From Lacipirellulaceae bacterium (lineage in GTDB: Bacteria > Planctomycetota > Planctomycetia > Pirellulales > Lacipirellulaceae), in assembly GCA_040218535.1 (NCBI GenBank), contig JAVJRG010000008.1, positions 292,320-356,319 of the forward strand: a stretch of DNA of 64,000 nucleotides, in the 5' to 3' direction. Shown here piece after piece: positions 34,494 to 44,004 of the stretch. A model generated the notes under the pieces. The model made no database searches and had not been told where the DNA came from. It saw only the letters and a list, made by a program, of their open reading frames with translations. Within the stretch, counting starts at the first letter, position 1; every line of letters begins with the position of its first letter. Position numbers and translations under genes: made by a program.

Positions 34494-35453
34494 ATGCGTA
34501 ATAACATGAGATATTTGCGAAGCACGCTCGTACTCGCTTGCCTGGTTATCTCCACTTTCGGATGCAGCGGAGGATCAGGAGAGGGTGGTGCTCAATCGAA
34601 GAATATCCGCATTGATGGCTCGAGTACGGTATTCCCGGTCTCTGAAAAGGCTTCTGAAGAGTACCGCAAAGAGAACCCAGACATTCGAATCTCCGTGAGT
34701 CAGTCTGGCACGAGTGCTGGATTCAGCAAGTTTGTCAAAGGGGAAACCGACATCTCCGATGCTTCACGGCCAATCAAAGATAGTGAAGTTGAAGAAGCGA
34801 AAGGTAACGGGATTGAGATCATCGAGTTTGTTGTCGCTCAAGATGGTTTGGCCGTTGTCGCGAATCCGGGCAATGACTGGTGTGATTCGCTAACCGTGGA
34901 GCAACTAAAGTCGATCTGGCGTCCTGAAGCTAAAGGCACTGTGATGACTTGGAAGGACGTGAACCCAGAGTGGCCTGAAGAACCACTGAAGCTTTACGGT
35001 CCTGGTACCGCGTCGGGAACCTTCGAATACTTCACAAAAGTGATTAACGGTGAAAAGAAGGCAAGTCGCCCTGACTATACGCCTAGCGAAAACGACAATA
35101 TTCTCGTTGAAGGTGTGAAGAACGAAAAAGGTGGCCTCGGGTACTTTGGATACGCCTACTACGCCGAGAATCAAGAGAGCCTGAAGCTGATTGGTGTGGA
35201 TGCGGGTGAGGGACCCGTGAAGCCGACCGAAGCTTCCGTGAAAGATGGGAGCTATAAGCCGTTGGCTCGCCCGATTTATATCTACGTGAGCAAGAAGTCG
35301 CTAGAGCGTCCTGAAGTGGCGAAGTTTGTGAAGTTCTACGTTGAGAACACGGCAGATTTTGCTGTTGCGAAACAGTACGTTGCCCCTTCGCAGGAATCGT
35401 TGGCGAAGAATGCGGAACTTCTGAAGACGGAAGTTGAACCTAACATCAAATAA
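34494..35453 (+). CDS. pstS: Phosphate ABC transporter substrate-binding lipoprotein
   Basis: 319 residues from the ATG at 34494, with AAGGA about 10 nt upstream; an in-frame upstream extension would place coding sequence over the Pho-box area. A signal segment ends at STFGCS, giving Cys24 as probable lipidation site. The PstS features [50 protein letters not shown] and [13 protein letters not shown] line the phosphate site. It captures phosphate in the periplasm for the PstCAB transporter encoded downstream. Confidence 0.92.
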   Translation: MRNNMRYLRSTLVLACLVISTFGCSGGSGEGGAQSKNIRIDGSSTVFPVSEKASEEYRKENPDIRISVSQSGTSAGFSKFVKGETDISDASRPIKDSEVEEAKGNGIEIIEFVVAQDGLAVVANPGNDWCDSLTVEQLKSIWRPEAKGTVMTWKDVNPEWPEEPLKLYGPGTASGTFEYFTKVINGEKKASRPDYTPSENDNILVEGVKNEKGGLGYFGYAYYAENQESLKLIGVDAGEGPVKPTEASVKDGSYKPLARPIYIYVSKKSLERPEVAKFVKFYVENTADFAVAKQYVAPSQESLAKNAELLKTEVEPNIK

Positions 35454-35487
35454 CTCGCCTTCGGGCAAGTTGAAATTGGGATAGCCC

Positions 35488-35522
35488 GCATCCGTTGTGG
35501 CTCTTCGAGCCGCAGCGGTTGC
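35488..35522 (+). other. Hairpin between pstS and pstC
   Basis: A stem-loop at 35488-35522 (GCATCCGTTGTGGCTC pairing imperfectly with GAGCCGCAGCGGTTGC) lies after the pstS stop, with a T-run 15 nt further on. It may partly stop transcription or protect pstS mRNA, giving more PstS than PstC. Not a textbook terminator. Confidence 0.5.
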
Positions 35523-35545
35523 ATGCTTCTTATCGAGTTTTTTGC

Positions 35546-36499
35546 ATGGCGCCACTCGCAACTTCGAATTCTGACGGCACGGTGGGCGGGAGCAAGATTT
35601 CTGCCGGATCGAGCCCGTCGTACCGCAAGTACTTCGAGAAGGGTATCTCGGGTTTACTCGCTGTTTGCGCTGCCGTTTCGATCCTCACAACGGTTGGCAT
35701 CGTGGTCATCTTGTTGACGCAGTCGCTGCCGTTTTTCGGTGAAGTTTCGATTGTCGAGTTCCTAACCGGCACGGAATGGACACCTCTATTCAAGCCGCAG
35801 CATTTTGGGATTCTCCCCTTGGTCTGTGGCACCACACTCGTAGCAGGCGGGGCGGCTCTGATTGCGATTCCTTTGGGCTTAGGAACGGCGATCTATCTAA
35901 GCGAGTACGCGAGGCCAGCGGTCCGCAACACAGTAAAGCCGGCCTTGGAGATCTTGGCCGGTATCCCTTCGGTCGTGTTTGGCTACGTTGCTCTTGTGTT
36001 TATCTCTCCGCTGCTGAGGGGATGGTTTCCTTCAGCGGAATACTTCAACGCAGCAAGCGCGTGCATCGTGGTGGGGGTGATGATCCTTCCGATGGTTGTC
36101 TCGCTCAGCGAAGAGGTGCTGCGTTCGGTCCCGCGATCGTTGAGAGAGGCCTCCTATGCATTAGGAGCAACCAAGTTTGATGTGACCTGCGGAGTAGTCG
36201 TTCCCGCTGCACTGTCAGGTATCGTCGCCTCCTTCTTGCTAGCGATTGCCCGTGCGATCGGTGAGACGATGGCGGTGACGATGGCGGCAGGGGCAACCGC
36301 GCAGCTGACGCTTAACCCGTTGAAAAGTATCCAGACCATGACGGCCTACATCGTGGAAGTGAGTTCTGGTGATATTCCAATGGGTTCCATTGAATACTCA
36401 ACCGTCTTCGCGGTCGGCTTGACGCTGTTTGCCTTTACGCTTTGCTTGAACGTTCTTGCCCAGTGGATTCTCTCACGCATGCGGGAGAAGTACGAATGA
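35546..36499 (+). CDS. pstC: Phosphate ABC transporter permease PstC
   Basis: 317 residues from the ATG at 35546; an earlier in-frame start at 35495 would overlap the hairpin. Six membrane helices and the binding-protein-dependent permease motif [32 protein letters not shown]. Other family landmarks are [21 protein letters not shown] and [13 protein letters not shown]. It pairs with PstA, whose gene overlaps its stop by 4 nt. Confidence 0.92.
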   Translation: MAPLATSNSDGTVGGSKISAGSSPSYRKYFEKGISGLLAVCAAVSILTTVGIVVILLTQSLPFFGEVSIVEFLTGTEWTPLFKPQHFGILPLVCGTTLVAGGAALIAIPLGLGTAIYLSEYARPAVRNTVKPALEILAGIPSVVFGYVALVFISPLLRGWFPSAEYFNAASACIVVGVMILPMVVSLSEEVLRSVPRSLREASYALGATKFDVTCGVVVPAALSGIVASFLLAIARAIGETMAVTMAAGATAQLTLNPLKSIQTMTAYIVEVSSGDIPMGSIEYSTVFAVGLTLFAFTLCLNVLAQWILSRMREKYE

Positions 36500-37401
36500 G
36501 CAGCCAGTATTCTCAACCGCGTCAAAACTCTCTGGCGGAACATACCAGCGGTCGCCCCTACGCGAAGCTACTCTCGAAGGCTTTTGCCCTGCTCTGCGCG
36601 GCATGCACGTTCGTGTGCGTTGCTACGTTGGTCATGCTGCTTTGGAAGATTATCGAGTATGGCTGGGGTCGTGTGAGTATGGATCTCATCACCGAGTATC
36701 CCTCTTCCACCCCAGAGAAGGCGGGTATCAAGTCGGCCTTGGTCGGAAGTTTGTACCTGATTGGGCTCACGGCGTTGTTCTCGGTGCCCATTGGTGTTGG
36801 TGCAGCGATTTTCTTGGAAGAATACTGCAAGCCGAGCCGCTGGCGCACGATGGTGCAGACCAATATTGCTAACTTGGCGGGCGTTCCTTCGATTGTGTAC
36901 GGAATCCTCGGCCTGGGACTCTTCGTCCGCTACATGAACCTCAACCGCAGCGTGTTGGCCGGGGCAATGACCCTGACGCTTGTGGTTTTGCCGATCGTCA
37001 TTCTGACTGCTCAGGAGGCGCTTCGGGCTGTCCCCGGATCGATCCGTCAGGCCTCCTATGCACTGGGTGCGACGCGATGGCAGACCGTCTGGGGGCAACT
37101 TCTTCCCGCCTCGCTGCCGAGCATCTTAACAGGCGTCATCCTGGCGCTGTCGCGGGCCTTGGGGGAAGCCGCTCCGCTTCTGGCAATCGGCGCTGCAACG
37201 TATACGACATTCCTGCCAGAGAGCATTTACGACGATTTTAGTGTCATGCCACTGCAGATTTATTACTGGGCCGGCCTGCCACAAGAGGAGTTCAAGCAAG
37301 CCGCCGCGGCCGCCATTGTGGTGCTGTTGACCGTCCTGATTTGTATGAATGCTCTCGCGGTTTTTCTTCGCTATCGCTTCAGTAAGCGAATTCAATGGTA
37401 G
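36496..37401 (+). CDS. pstA: Phosphate ABC transporter permease PstA
   Basis: 301 residues from the ATG at 36496 (ATGA overlap with pstC). Six helices, with [21 protein letters not shown] and the EAA-type loop [35 protein letters not shown]. The C-terminus [21 protein letters not shown]...[10 protein letters not shown] is typical. It forms the membrane channel with PstC. Confidence 0.92.
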   Translation: MSSQYSQPRQNSLAEHTSGRPYAKLLSKAFALLCAACTFVCVATLVMLLWKIIEYGWGRVSMDLITEYPSSTPEKAGIKSALVGSLYLIGLTALFSVPIGVGAAIFLEEYCKPSRWRTMVQTNIANLAGVPSIVYGILGLGLFVRYMNLNRSVLAGAMTLTLVVLPIVILTAQEALRAVPGSIRQASYALGATRWQTVWGQLLPASLPSILTGVILALSRALGEAAPLLAIGAATYTTFLPESIYDDFSVMPLQIYYWAGLPQEEFKQAAAAAIVVLLTVLICMNALAVFLRYRFSKRIQW

Positions 37402-37440
37402 AATGAGTTCCCAGTTGACTAACCGAAAAGTTCCGCAGCC

Positions 37441-38292
37441 ATGACTGAAATGACTTCTGAAAGACCGACCAAGCCGCTGGCTGCCCCGATTGTCGAGACG
37501 AAAGGGGACGCGCCCTCAGCCGACGATCTGTTGAGCCGTCCCAAGAAAGTCTGTACGAAGAATGTTGACTTCTTTTACGGGCCTCATCAGGCACTGCATG
37601 GTATCTCGCTTGATATGCCAGAGAACATGGTGACCGCATTGATTGGTCCCTCAGGATGTGGAAAAAGCACATTCCTGCGTTGCTTGAATCGCATGAACGA
37701 CATGATCGAGAACACGATCGTACGCGGTGATATCCTGCTGGATGGGCAGGACATCTACAAATCGCGAACTGATGTGGTCGAACTTCGCAAACGGGTTGGG
37801 ATGGTCTTTCAAAAGTCGAATCCCTTTCCCAAGTCAATCTACGACAATATCGCCTATGGGCCGCGGGTCGCTGGTGTTAAGAAACGATCCGTGCTGGATG
37901 AGATCGTCGAGAAGTGTCTCCAGCAATCGGCTTTGTGGGACGAGGTGAAGGACCGGCTTACGGATTCGGCCTTGCAGCTATCCGGTGGGCAGCAGCAACG
38001 GCTCTGCATCGCGCGTGCTTTAGCCACGGACCCAGACGTCCTGCTGATGGACGAGCCCGCTTCGGCGCTCGATCCCAAGAGTACGGCACGCATCGAAGAT
38101 TTGATCTTTGAATTGAAGGATACCTACACGATCGTCATCGTGACTCACAATATGCAGCAAGCAGCGCGAGTTTCGGATCAGACCGCGTTTTTCTACGAGG
38201 GGAATCTCATTGAGGTAGGTGCGACGACGGAACTCTTCACGCGACCTACTCAGCAACAAACTGAAGAGTACATCACCGGTCGGTTCGGCTAG
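37441..38292 (+). CDS. pstB: Phosphate ABC transporter ATPase PstB
   Basis: 283 residues. Walker [10 protein letters not shown], a Q-loop region with [23 protein letters not shown] (a PstB hallmark), signature [15 protein letters not shown], Walker [14 protein letters not shown] and the H-loop [23 protein letters not shown]. The N-terminal ~35 residues are an extra low-complexity leader compared with the ~255-residue E. coli protein. Confidence 0.93.
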   Translation: MTEMTSERPTKPLAAPIVETKGDAPSADDLLSRPKKVCTKNVDFFYGPHQALHGISLDMPENMVTALIGPSGCGKSTFLRCLNRMNDMIENTIVRGDILLDGQDIYKSRTDVVELRKRVGMVFQKSNPFPKSIYDNIAYGPRVAGVKKRSVLDEIVEKCLQQSALWDEVKDRLTDSALQLSGGQQQRLCIARALATDPDVLLMDEPASALDPKSTARIEDLIFELKDTYTIVIVTHNMQQAARVSDQTAFFYEGNLIEVGATTELFTRPTQQQTEEYITGRFG

Positions 38293-38359
38293 TCGGATTT
38301 TTGGCTCCGAGCCTTGGAGCGAATGCGGCTGCCGCAACGGATAAGGAAAGAAGTGAGTT

Positions 38360-39025
38360 ATGTCGAAGCACCTACAACGCGACCTCAAGAATTTGGAACA
38401 GCGCCTGCTCGATCAATCCTCGATGGTTGAGCATATGGTCTATCAAGCGTGTCAATCACTCCGTGAAATGAGCACAGAACTCCTCGCAGAAGTGCTCCGC
38501 GACGAAGAAGTTGTGAACAATCACGAAGTGGAGATTGAGGAAGAATGCCTGAAAATCTTGGCCCTGCACCAACCGGTCGCGGTAGATTTGAGAAGAGTGG
38601 CGACAGTCCTGAAAATCAACAACGATCTTGAGCGAATTGCCGATCTAGCGGTGAACATCGGTGAGCGAACTCGCAATCTCGTGATGTTTCCAGATTTCAA
38701 TGCGCCTGAAAACCTTGATGACATGGCCGAAGTAACCATCAGTATGGTGCGCGATGCATTGGATGCCTTTGTGCGCCTTGATGTTGAGGTGGCGCGGGAT
38801 GTCTGTCTGCGCGACGACGTCGTGGACAATCTGAATCGCGAAGTCATCGACATGTTGCATGAGATGGTCCATCAGCACCCGAGTGTCGTTGAGCCCGCGA
38901 TCTGCTTCTTTTCCGCGTCACGACATGTCGAGCGGATTGGTGACCACGCAACGAATATCGCTGAGGATGTCATTTACTTGGTTGACGGCGAAATTACGCG
39001 TCACCGTCATGAAGCGTCTGTTTAG
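38360..39025 (+). CDS. phoU: Phosphate signalling regulator PhoU
   Basis: 221 residues with the PhoU helical repeat: two three-helix bundles with DEEVVNNHEVEIEEECLKILALHQPVAVDLRRVATVLKINNDLERIADLAVNI and a second copy ending ASRHVERIGDHATNIAEDVIYLVDGE. It couples transporter state to PhoR activity. AAGGAAAG lies about 11 nt before the ATG. It follows pstB by 67 nt. Confidence 0.92.
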   Translation: MSKHLQRDLKNLEQRLLDQSSMVEHMVYQACQSLREMSTELLAEVLRDEEVVNNHEVEIEEECLKILALHQPVAVDLRRVATVLKINNDLERIADLAVNIGERTRNLVMFPDFNAPENLDDMAEVTISMVRDALDAFVRLDVEVARDVCLRDDVVDNLNREVIDMLHEMVHQHPSVVEPAICFFSASRHVERIGDHATNIAEDVIYLVDGEITRHRHEASV

Positions 39026-39060
39026 TAGTTCTAGTTGGTGTCATCGTACACCGCAGAAAC

Positions 39061-39765
39061 ATGGCTAAAGCACGAGTTTTGATCGTTGAGGATGATGCCT
39101 CCTTGGGTGAGGTGTTGGAGTACAATCTCAACCAAGAGGGTTACGAGACGCAACTTGCCACAGACGGCCAGCAAGGCTTGAAAGAGATTCGCTTGCGTGT
39201 GCCCGACCTGGTGATCCTTGATCTCATGCTTCCCCTGATCGACGGCTTGGAAGTCTGTCGCCTGCTTCGCGCGGATCCCACGACACAAGATGTGCTAGTG
39301 ATGATGCTAACGGCACGGAGTGAAGAGTCAGACCAGTTGGTCGGATTCTCGATGGGGGCGGACGATTATGTGACGAAGCCTTTTAGCGTGAAGGTCTTGC
39401 TGCAGCGGATCAATGCCCTGCTCCGCCGTAAGGATAAGGGGACCACAGATCGTGAGATTCTCGTTAGCCAAGGCATCATGATTGATCGGCGTCGGCATCG
39501 CGCGACCGTCGGAGATCTAGCTCTTGATCTCACGCCGAGCGAGTTCGGGTTACTTGCCGCCCTTGTCCGCCAACCCGGTCGAGCATTTAGTCGTGCCGAG
39601 CTAATCGATGTCGCTTTAGGCGATGATGCGATTGTGCTGGAACGCACCATCGACGTCCATGTTCGAGCTCTGCGTAAAAAACTCGCCGGGCACGCAGATC
39701 TCATCCAGACGGTGCGTGGCGTCGGCTACCGTTTCCGCGACCCTTCGGATGTTGCTCTCGTCTGA
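39061..39765 (+). CDS. phoB: Phosphate-regulon response regulator
   Basis: 234 residues. The receiver domain has the acidic pair Asp11/Asp12, phosphoacceptor Asp54 (VILDLMLP), Thr in LTARSEE and Lys in VTKPFSV. The OmpR-type winged helix has LTPSEFGLLAALVRQPGRAFSR and VDVHVRALRKKL-like motifs ending VRGVGYRF. Lying last in the pho set and next to phoU, it should be the partner of the PhoR kinase. Its 3' end overlaps the convergent lipoprotein gene by 40 nt. Confidence 0.9.
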   Translation: MAKARVLIVEDDASLGEVLEYNLNQEGYETQLATDGQQGLKEIRLRVPDLVILDLMLPLIDGLEVCRLLRADPTTQDVLVMMLTARSEESDQLVGFSMGADDYVTKPFSVKVLLQRINALLRRKDKGTTDREILVSQGIMIDRRRHRATVGDLALDLTPSEFGLLAALVRQPGRAFSRAELIDVALGDDAIVLERTIDVHVRALRKKLAGHADLIQTVRGVGYRFRDPSDVALV

Positions 39766-40658
39766 GCGACTCTCTTCACAGGAAGTGCCTCGATGACTTC
39801 ATGGGTGACCAAGCTGTTGGTAGGCTCAGGTAGATCGTCTTCGATCCCTGCTTGCTCCTGACAGGGTTGTCGGCCGCAGAAGTGCCTGAGTTGGCTACAT
39901 TGGAAGCCGTATTTCATGCTTGGGCAACGAATTGTGTCGTAGTACCAGTACATCACGTGGACGTGGTTCGAACGGCTCAGGTCGGGAAGCCCTCGCATCG
40001 GTGTTGGGCCTTTTACACAGTAGTTTCTCACGCCGCGGTATTTGGCGGGGGCACCGTAGCCACTAATCTCGGGTGCCCAGTAGTTCTCAACACAGCGAGC
40101 GTGACGTGTTGCACCTAGCTTGCAGAAGATCTCCTCATGGAAGTCCTCCGGCGGGTCCAGCAGGGTCAACTGAGCCATCGGCCCTTGATCGCACAGACAG
40201 GCCGCCGCCTGTGCAGCGGCGATGGTTCCTAAGCTGTGGGCGATAATCTGCGTCTGCCCAGGTACGACTCCACGGGCGCGGAGTGCGGACGCCATCATCC
40301 GGCCCTGGCACCGCCCAATGCGTTGCGGCTCGTCATTGAAGGGGCTCACGCTTACGCCGTTCCAGTCCCAGGAAAGCAGGTTGTAGCTATCCCCGCAACG
40401 ACAGCGTAGTTGCCGTGCGGACGACTGTGCGAAAATACAGCGGATGAACCTAGGCGCCGGGTTCCAGCCGTGAGTGATGACGATCGTGGGCTTTGACGGA
40501 TCAATCGGATCGCAAGGGTGTGCACCGCACGAGTAGTTGAGCAACACCCCCATCCGACCATTTCCACCCTTCTGCATAATGGCCGTGTCGAGCTTGCAGC
40601 CGCTTGCGAACAAGCAAGCTACCAACACGAAAAAAGTGAGGATGGGCGAGGCTTTCAT
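39726..40658 (-). CDS. Cys-rich lipoprotein with alpha/beta-hydrolase fold
   Basis: 310 residues. A signal segment ends at FASGC (Cys21). Hydrolase landmarks are KPTIVITHGWNPAPRF (oxyanion strand and HG), a nucleophile elbow IIAHSLGTIAAAQ with AHSLG as the GxSxG variant, LLDPPED (possible acid) and NHVHVMYWYYD (possible His). An unusually high Cys count suggests disulfide bracing outside the cytoplasm. It could be a lipase or esterase. The gene converges on and overlaps phoB by 40 nt. Confidence 0.72.
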   Translation of the reverse strand: MKASPILTFFVLVACLFASGCKLDTAIMQKGGNGRMGVLLNYSCGAHPCDPIDPSKPTIVITHGWNPAPRFIRCIFAQSSARQLRCRCGDSYNLLSWDWNGVSVSPFNDEPQRIGRCQGRMMASALRARGVVPGQTQIIAHSLGTIAAAQAAACLCDQGPMAQLTLLDPPEDFHEEIFCKLGATRHARCVENYWAPEISGYGAPAKYRGVRNYCVKGPTPMRGLPDLSRSNHVHVMYWYYDTIRCPSMKYGFQCSQLRHFCGRQPCQEQAGIEDDLPEPTNSLVTHEVIEALPVKRVAQTRATSEGSRKR

Positions 40659-40862
40659 GATTGTCGCCTAGCGAAAGTTTGAGGATTGGAGCATCGCTGC
40701 CGGGCCGGTTATAACTGTCACAGAAACCTTCGGGGCGAAGTTGGGGCCTGGTCGGTTTTGCGTCTACTCGTGTATCGGTTAGCGATGCGAAGGACTGGAG
40801 TGATTAGCACAGTCGTTACGCGGTTGGGCGTACCCTACGACACTAATCTGGAGTTGATTCGC

Positions 40863-41558
40863 ATGGCCAAGCAAAAGTTCCCAGGCTTCCCGCTGGAGAT
40901 GCTGCATTTCTTCGATCGTTTGGGGAAAAACAACAACCGGGAATGGTTTGCCAAGAACAAGCCGAAATACGAGGAGCACGTACTGGGGCCGGCCTTGTCG
41001 TTCGTCGAGGCGATGCAGGCGCCGCTGAAGAAACTCTCACCGCACTTTCTGGCGATACCGAAGCGACAAGGTGGTTCGGTGATGCGGATCTACCGTGACG
41101 TTCGCTTCAGTAAAGATAAGCGACCATACAAAACCAATTTGGGAATCCACTTTCGTCATGAGAAGGGCAAAGACGTTCACGCCCCGGGATTCTATTTTCA
41201 CGTCGACAACGATGAGGCATTTCTCGGAGCTGGGATTTGGCATCCCGACGGCCCGACGCTTCGCAGAATCCGCAAAGCGATCGACAAACGCTCTGCGGAT
41301 TGGAAAAAAGCGAAAGGCGGAGCCGCCTTCAAAAAGCGTTTTGAACTCGGCGGTGACTCGCTAGTCCGCCCACCGAAAGGTTACGACGCGGAGCATCCTT
41401 TGATCGAAGACTTGAAAAGGAAAGATCACATCGCGATGACAAAGCTCGATTACGATATCTTGCTTTCACCAGAAATAGTGAAAGAGACGACCGCAGCGTT
41501 TCGCGCTGCAAAGAACTACGTCGCGTTTCTCTGCGAGGCAATCGGCGTGAAGTTCTAA
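40863..41558 (+). CDS. DUF2461 (TIGR02453) family protein
   Basis: 231 residues from the ATG at 40863, with GGAG 9 nt upstream; a longer in-frame upstream extension looks non-coding. Family signatures are FPGFPLEMLHFFDRLGKNNNREWFAKNKPKYEE, VMRIYRDVRFSKDKRPYKTNLGIHFRH and GFYFHVDNDEAFLGAGIWHPDGPTLRRIRKAI. The biochemical role of this widespread family is not known. No operon partner. Confidence 0.85.
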   Translation: MAKQKFPGFPLEMLHFFDRLGKNNNREWFAKNKPKYEEHVLGPALSFVEAMQAPLKKLSPHFLAIPKRQGGSVMRIYRDVRFSKDKRPYKTNLGIHFRHEKGKDVHAPGFYFHVDNDEAFLGAGIWHPDGPTLRRIRKAIDKRSADWKKAKGGAAFKKRFELGGDSLVRPPKGYDAEHPLIEDLKRKDHIAMTKLDYDILLSPEIVKETTAAFRAAKNYVAFLCEAIGVKF

Positions 41559-41572
41559 CCGCTGGGCCGCTC

Positions 41573-41630
41573 GCGGCTTAGCCGATTGCGTTTTTTCGGC
41601 GACGCGACAATCCTAGTGCGGCTAAGCCGC
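41573..41630. repeat. REP-like palindrome at the 3' end of the cyclophilin gene
   Basis: GCGGCTTAGCCG at 41573-41584 is exactly inverted at 41619-41630. The left arm contains the TAA of the minus-strand gene. A GCCGC/GCGGC hairpin with a run of six T at 41590-41595 could end the plus-strand DUF2461 transcript. Confidence 0.55.
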
Positions 41631-42519
41631 AAGCGGCAAGCGCTAGAGCGCCGGGCTCAGGGACGCTGTTGGCCGCGGGAAGGCTGGCAGCAGTGGCGGC
41701 ACGTTGCCAGCCGAGGATGTCATCGCCGTCGACATCACCATCCATGTCGAGATCGCCATCATCCCAAAAGGCTCCGGTAGCGAGTCCAAAGTTATCTTCG
41801 ATAATGGCCAAGTCAGCTTCGTTGACTTGGCCGTTGAAGTTGACGTCTCCGAACTTGGGATTGATGACCGAAGCCCGAGTAATCTTCACAAAGTTCTCGT
41901 CCTGGACAAAGTTGCCTGGAGTGTAGTCTTGTAAAGGTAGACTCGTCCAAGCGGGGTGTAAGCTCGAGCCATTGAATGTTGGCAGAGCATTGATCGAATC
42001 GGCCACATTCATACCGCCAAAGAGTACCGCTCCGAACGCAGAGAACCCCCCATCGGGCCTGGTTGGGTCATCCAAACTTGAGTTGTCGTTCAGGTTGATA
42101 AACCATTGGCTGGTTACGGTGTCAGGGCCGCTCTTAGCAAAAGCAATTGTGCCGCGAGTATTCGAAGGGCCAGCAACTCCGCCGCCAGGCTCATCATCAA
42201 TCGCGGCGTCGAGTGTGATAGTTCCGGCACCAGTCGTTTCGCTATAGGTAAACCCGCCACCTTGGATGACGAAAGGTTGCCCGCCGGAGAAAGCATTACG
42301 ATGAACAATCGTGTCGTCGTAGCGAGCGGAATTCACATAGCTGAGGAAGTTGTCCACGCTGCGGGGCATTTCCTCGTCGAAGAGTTGGAACACGATGGTG
42401 CCTTCGGTCGTGATGAAGCGAACGAAGGTGCCAGCCTCTGCCTTCGAGCCGAGCGAAGCGCCGAAGCAGGCGATCATGACCAGGCAACTCTTTAGGATGT
42501 ACCGTCTACTTGTCTGCAT
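41578..42519 (-). CDS. Secreted cyclophilin-type peptidyl-prolyl isomerase with dockerin-like region and PEP-CTERM tail
   Basis: 313 residues. A signal peptide comes first. The cyclophilin domain (about 30-205) has IVFQLFDEEMPRSVDNFLSYVN, IVHRN, RGTIAFAKSG and TSQWFINL, keeping the Arg and Gln expected at the active site. A dockerin-type Ca-binding stretch (DVNFNGQVNEADLAIIEDNFG, DLDMDGDVDGDDILGWQR) precedes the sorting tail VPEPGALALAACGLAALGLSRRR. It should be exported and anchored or processed by an exosortase system. A paralogue is encoded next on the same strand. Confidence 0.88.
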   Translation of the reverse strand: MQTSRRYILKSCLVMIACFGASLGSKAEAGTFVRFITTEGTIVFQLFDEEMPRSVDNFLSYVNSARYDDTIVHRNAFSGGQPFVIQGGGFTYSETTGAGTITLDAAIDDEPGGGVAGPSNTRGTIAFAKSGPDTVTSQWFINLNDNSSLDDPTRPDGGFSAFGAVLFGGMNVADSINALPTFNGSSLHPAWTSLPLQDYTPGNFVQDENFVKITRASVINPKFGDVNFNGQVNEADLAIIEDNFGLATGAFWDDGDLDMDGDVDGDDILGWQRAATAASLPAANSVPEPGALALAACGLAALGLSRRRKNAIG

Positions 42520-42820
42520 TGTGGGACCGTAAGCTGTGTCGAGAGCATTTGGTTACTATCCATGAAGTCCAAAGCTCGTAAGAAATTTTCCGTGTAGAGG
42601 CCTCTTCCCAACTGAGGCCGTCAATTCCCGCGACTGCCACGCCCTTTTTGCGGGTTACGTTCCGTGCGGAAAGTCTCTAATTCAAGGTAATTCGCTAAAG
42701 AAAGGCTGTCCACAATCGTGTGATTAGGTTCGCCCTAAGCTTTAATATACGCGAAGGATTAAACTCAGTTTTCATACAGCCCTTATAACCCTCAGCAAAG
42801 ATGAGTGGCTAGGTAGACAG
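42520..42820. other. Gap between the two cyclophilin genes
   Basis: 301 nt holding the probable promoter of the downstream minus-strand gene. The AT-rich part lies at about 42700-42790. A small hairpin GGCCTC/GAGGCC is near 42599-42622. No coding sequence or known regulatory RNA was recognised. Confidence 0.35.
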
Positions 42821-43735
42821 TTAATGTCGGCGCCGTCTGACAGCCAGCGGCAAGCCGATTGTCAGTGCAGCAAGGAGCAGGGTCGTCGGCTCGGGAACTG
42901 CCGTTGCCGCATGGAGGGCTCCACTCGTGACAAGTTGCTGTTGCCAAATCAGAAAGTCACTCCCATCAACAACGCCACTGCCATTTCCATCCGCTTCGAC
43001 GTCGAGTGCGGAACCGAAGTCGGTTTCCCAAACGACGAGATCAGCATTGCTGACAACGCCATTGAAAGTGTAGTCGGCATCGGGGTTGGTAAGTATCGAA
43101 ATGTCGTTGAAGAGGGCTAGGTTTTCGCGGAAAATTGTGCCGCCTTGAAAGTCGATGACCGGCAAGGTCGTAAAGGCACCCCCAGCATTGACCCGAGGTA
43201 GATTAGCTATCGCATCAGCGACCGCCATACCGTTCCCGACAACTCTGCCGAAAACAGTGAAGCCGCCGTTTTGATTGTCGAGGTTTGATGCGTTGTCTGC
43301 GAGATTAAAGAAAAAACCGCTGGTAGCACTATTGATGGTAGTGGGATTGGGCGGCTGTCCCTCAGGTGGTCCTACTTTGGCATAGGCAATCGTGCCGCGA
43401 ATATTCGTAATTCCAAATTCGTTGAGAATCGGGGGATCAGTCGGAACATTCTGGACGCCCACGCCTTCGGGAAAATTGAATCCGCCCGCTTGAATGATGA
43501 ACCCAGGAACACTCCGATGGACGAAGTTATCTTCGTAATCACCATCGTTGATGTAGTTGATGATGTTTTGGGTCGAGATCGGTGTGGCGGCATCAAATAG
43601 CCGAACATCGATCGCCCCTAAAACTGAGTCGAACCGCACAACGGTTGCCCGCGCCTGGCAAGCAGCGAAAGTTGCCAGGATTGAGAACGTCATCAAGAAA
43701 GATGCAAGGATTCGGGCGCGTACCGCTAAACTCAT
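42821..43735 (-). CDS. Secreted cyclophilin-like protein with PEP-CTERM tail (paralogue)
   Basis: 304 residues. Signal peptide, then a cyclophilin fold with VRLFDAATPISTQNIINYIN, FVHRSVPGFIIQAGG, RGTIAYAKVG and GFTVFGRVVGNGMAVADAI. The usual SQFFIN active-site segment reads SGFFFN, so the catalytic Gln is replaced by Gly; isomerase activity may be reduced. A dockerin-like stretch (DYTFNGVVSNADLVVW, GNGSGVVDGSDFLIWQQ) and VPEPTTLLLAALTIGLPLAVRRRR follow. Tandem with the gene at 41578-42519. Confidence 0.87.
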   Translation of the reverse strand: MSLAVRARILASFLMTFSILATFAACQARATVVRFDSVLGAIDVRLFDAATPISTQNIINYINDGDYEDNFVHRSVPGFIIQAGGFNFPEGVGVQNVPTDPPILNEFGITNIRGTIAYAKVGPPEGQPPNPTTINSATSGFFFNLADNASNLDNQNGGFTVFGRVVGNGMAVADAIANLPRVNAGGAFTTLPVIDFQGGTIFRENLALFNDISILTNPDADYTFNGVVSNADLVVWETDFGSALDVEADGNGSGVVDGSDFLIWQQQLVTSGALHAATAVPEPTTLLLAALTIGLPLAVRRRRH

Positions 43736-44004
43736 AGGTCGTATCTACTTACTGTTCGAAGTCTGTTCCGCTGGCGAGTCTCAACAGGTGAGACCCTCGA
43801 ATCCTCGACATTGCTTACCAGAGAAGCAAGAGCGTGCATGTCGAGAGTATCTATCTGATAGCCTACTTGTCCGAGGCGGAACTGTCCACAAATGGGACGG
43901 CCCCCTGCCCAAACTAAGGAGGGTTCTGTTAAAATCCGCATTCGGCATTGCTACACAACGAACAACCCTCCGTCAGCATCTTCAGGATGTTGCCCAATCT
44001 CAAC

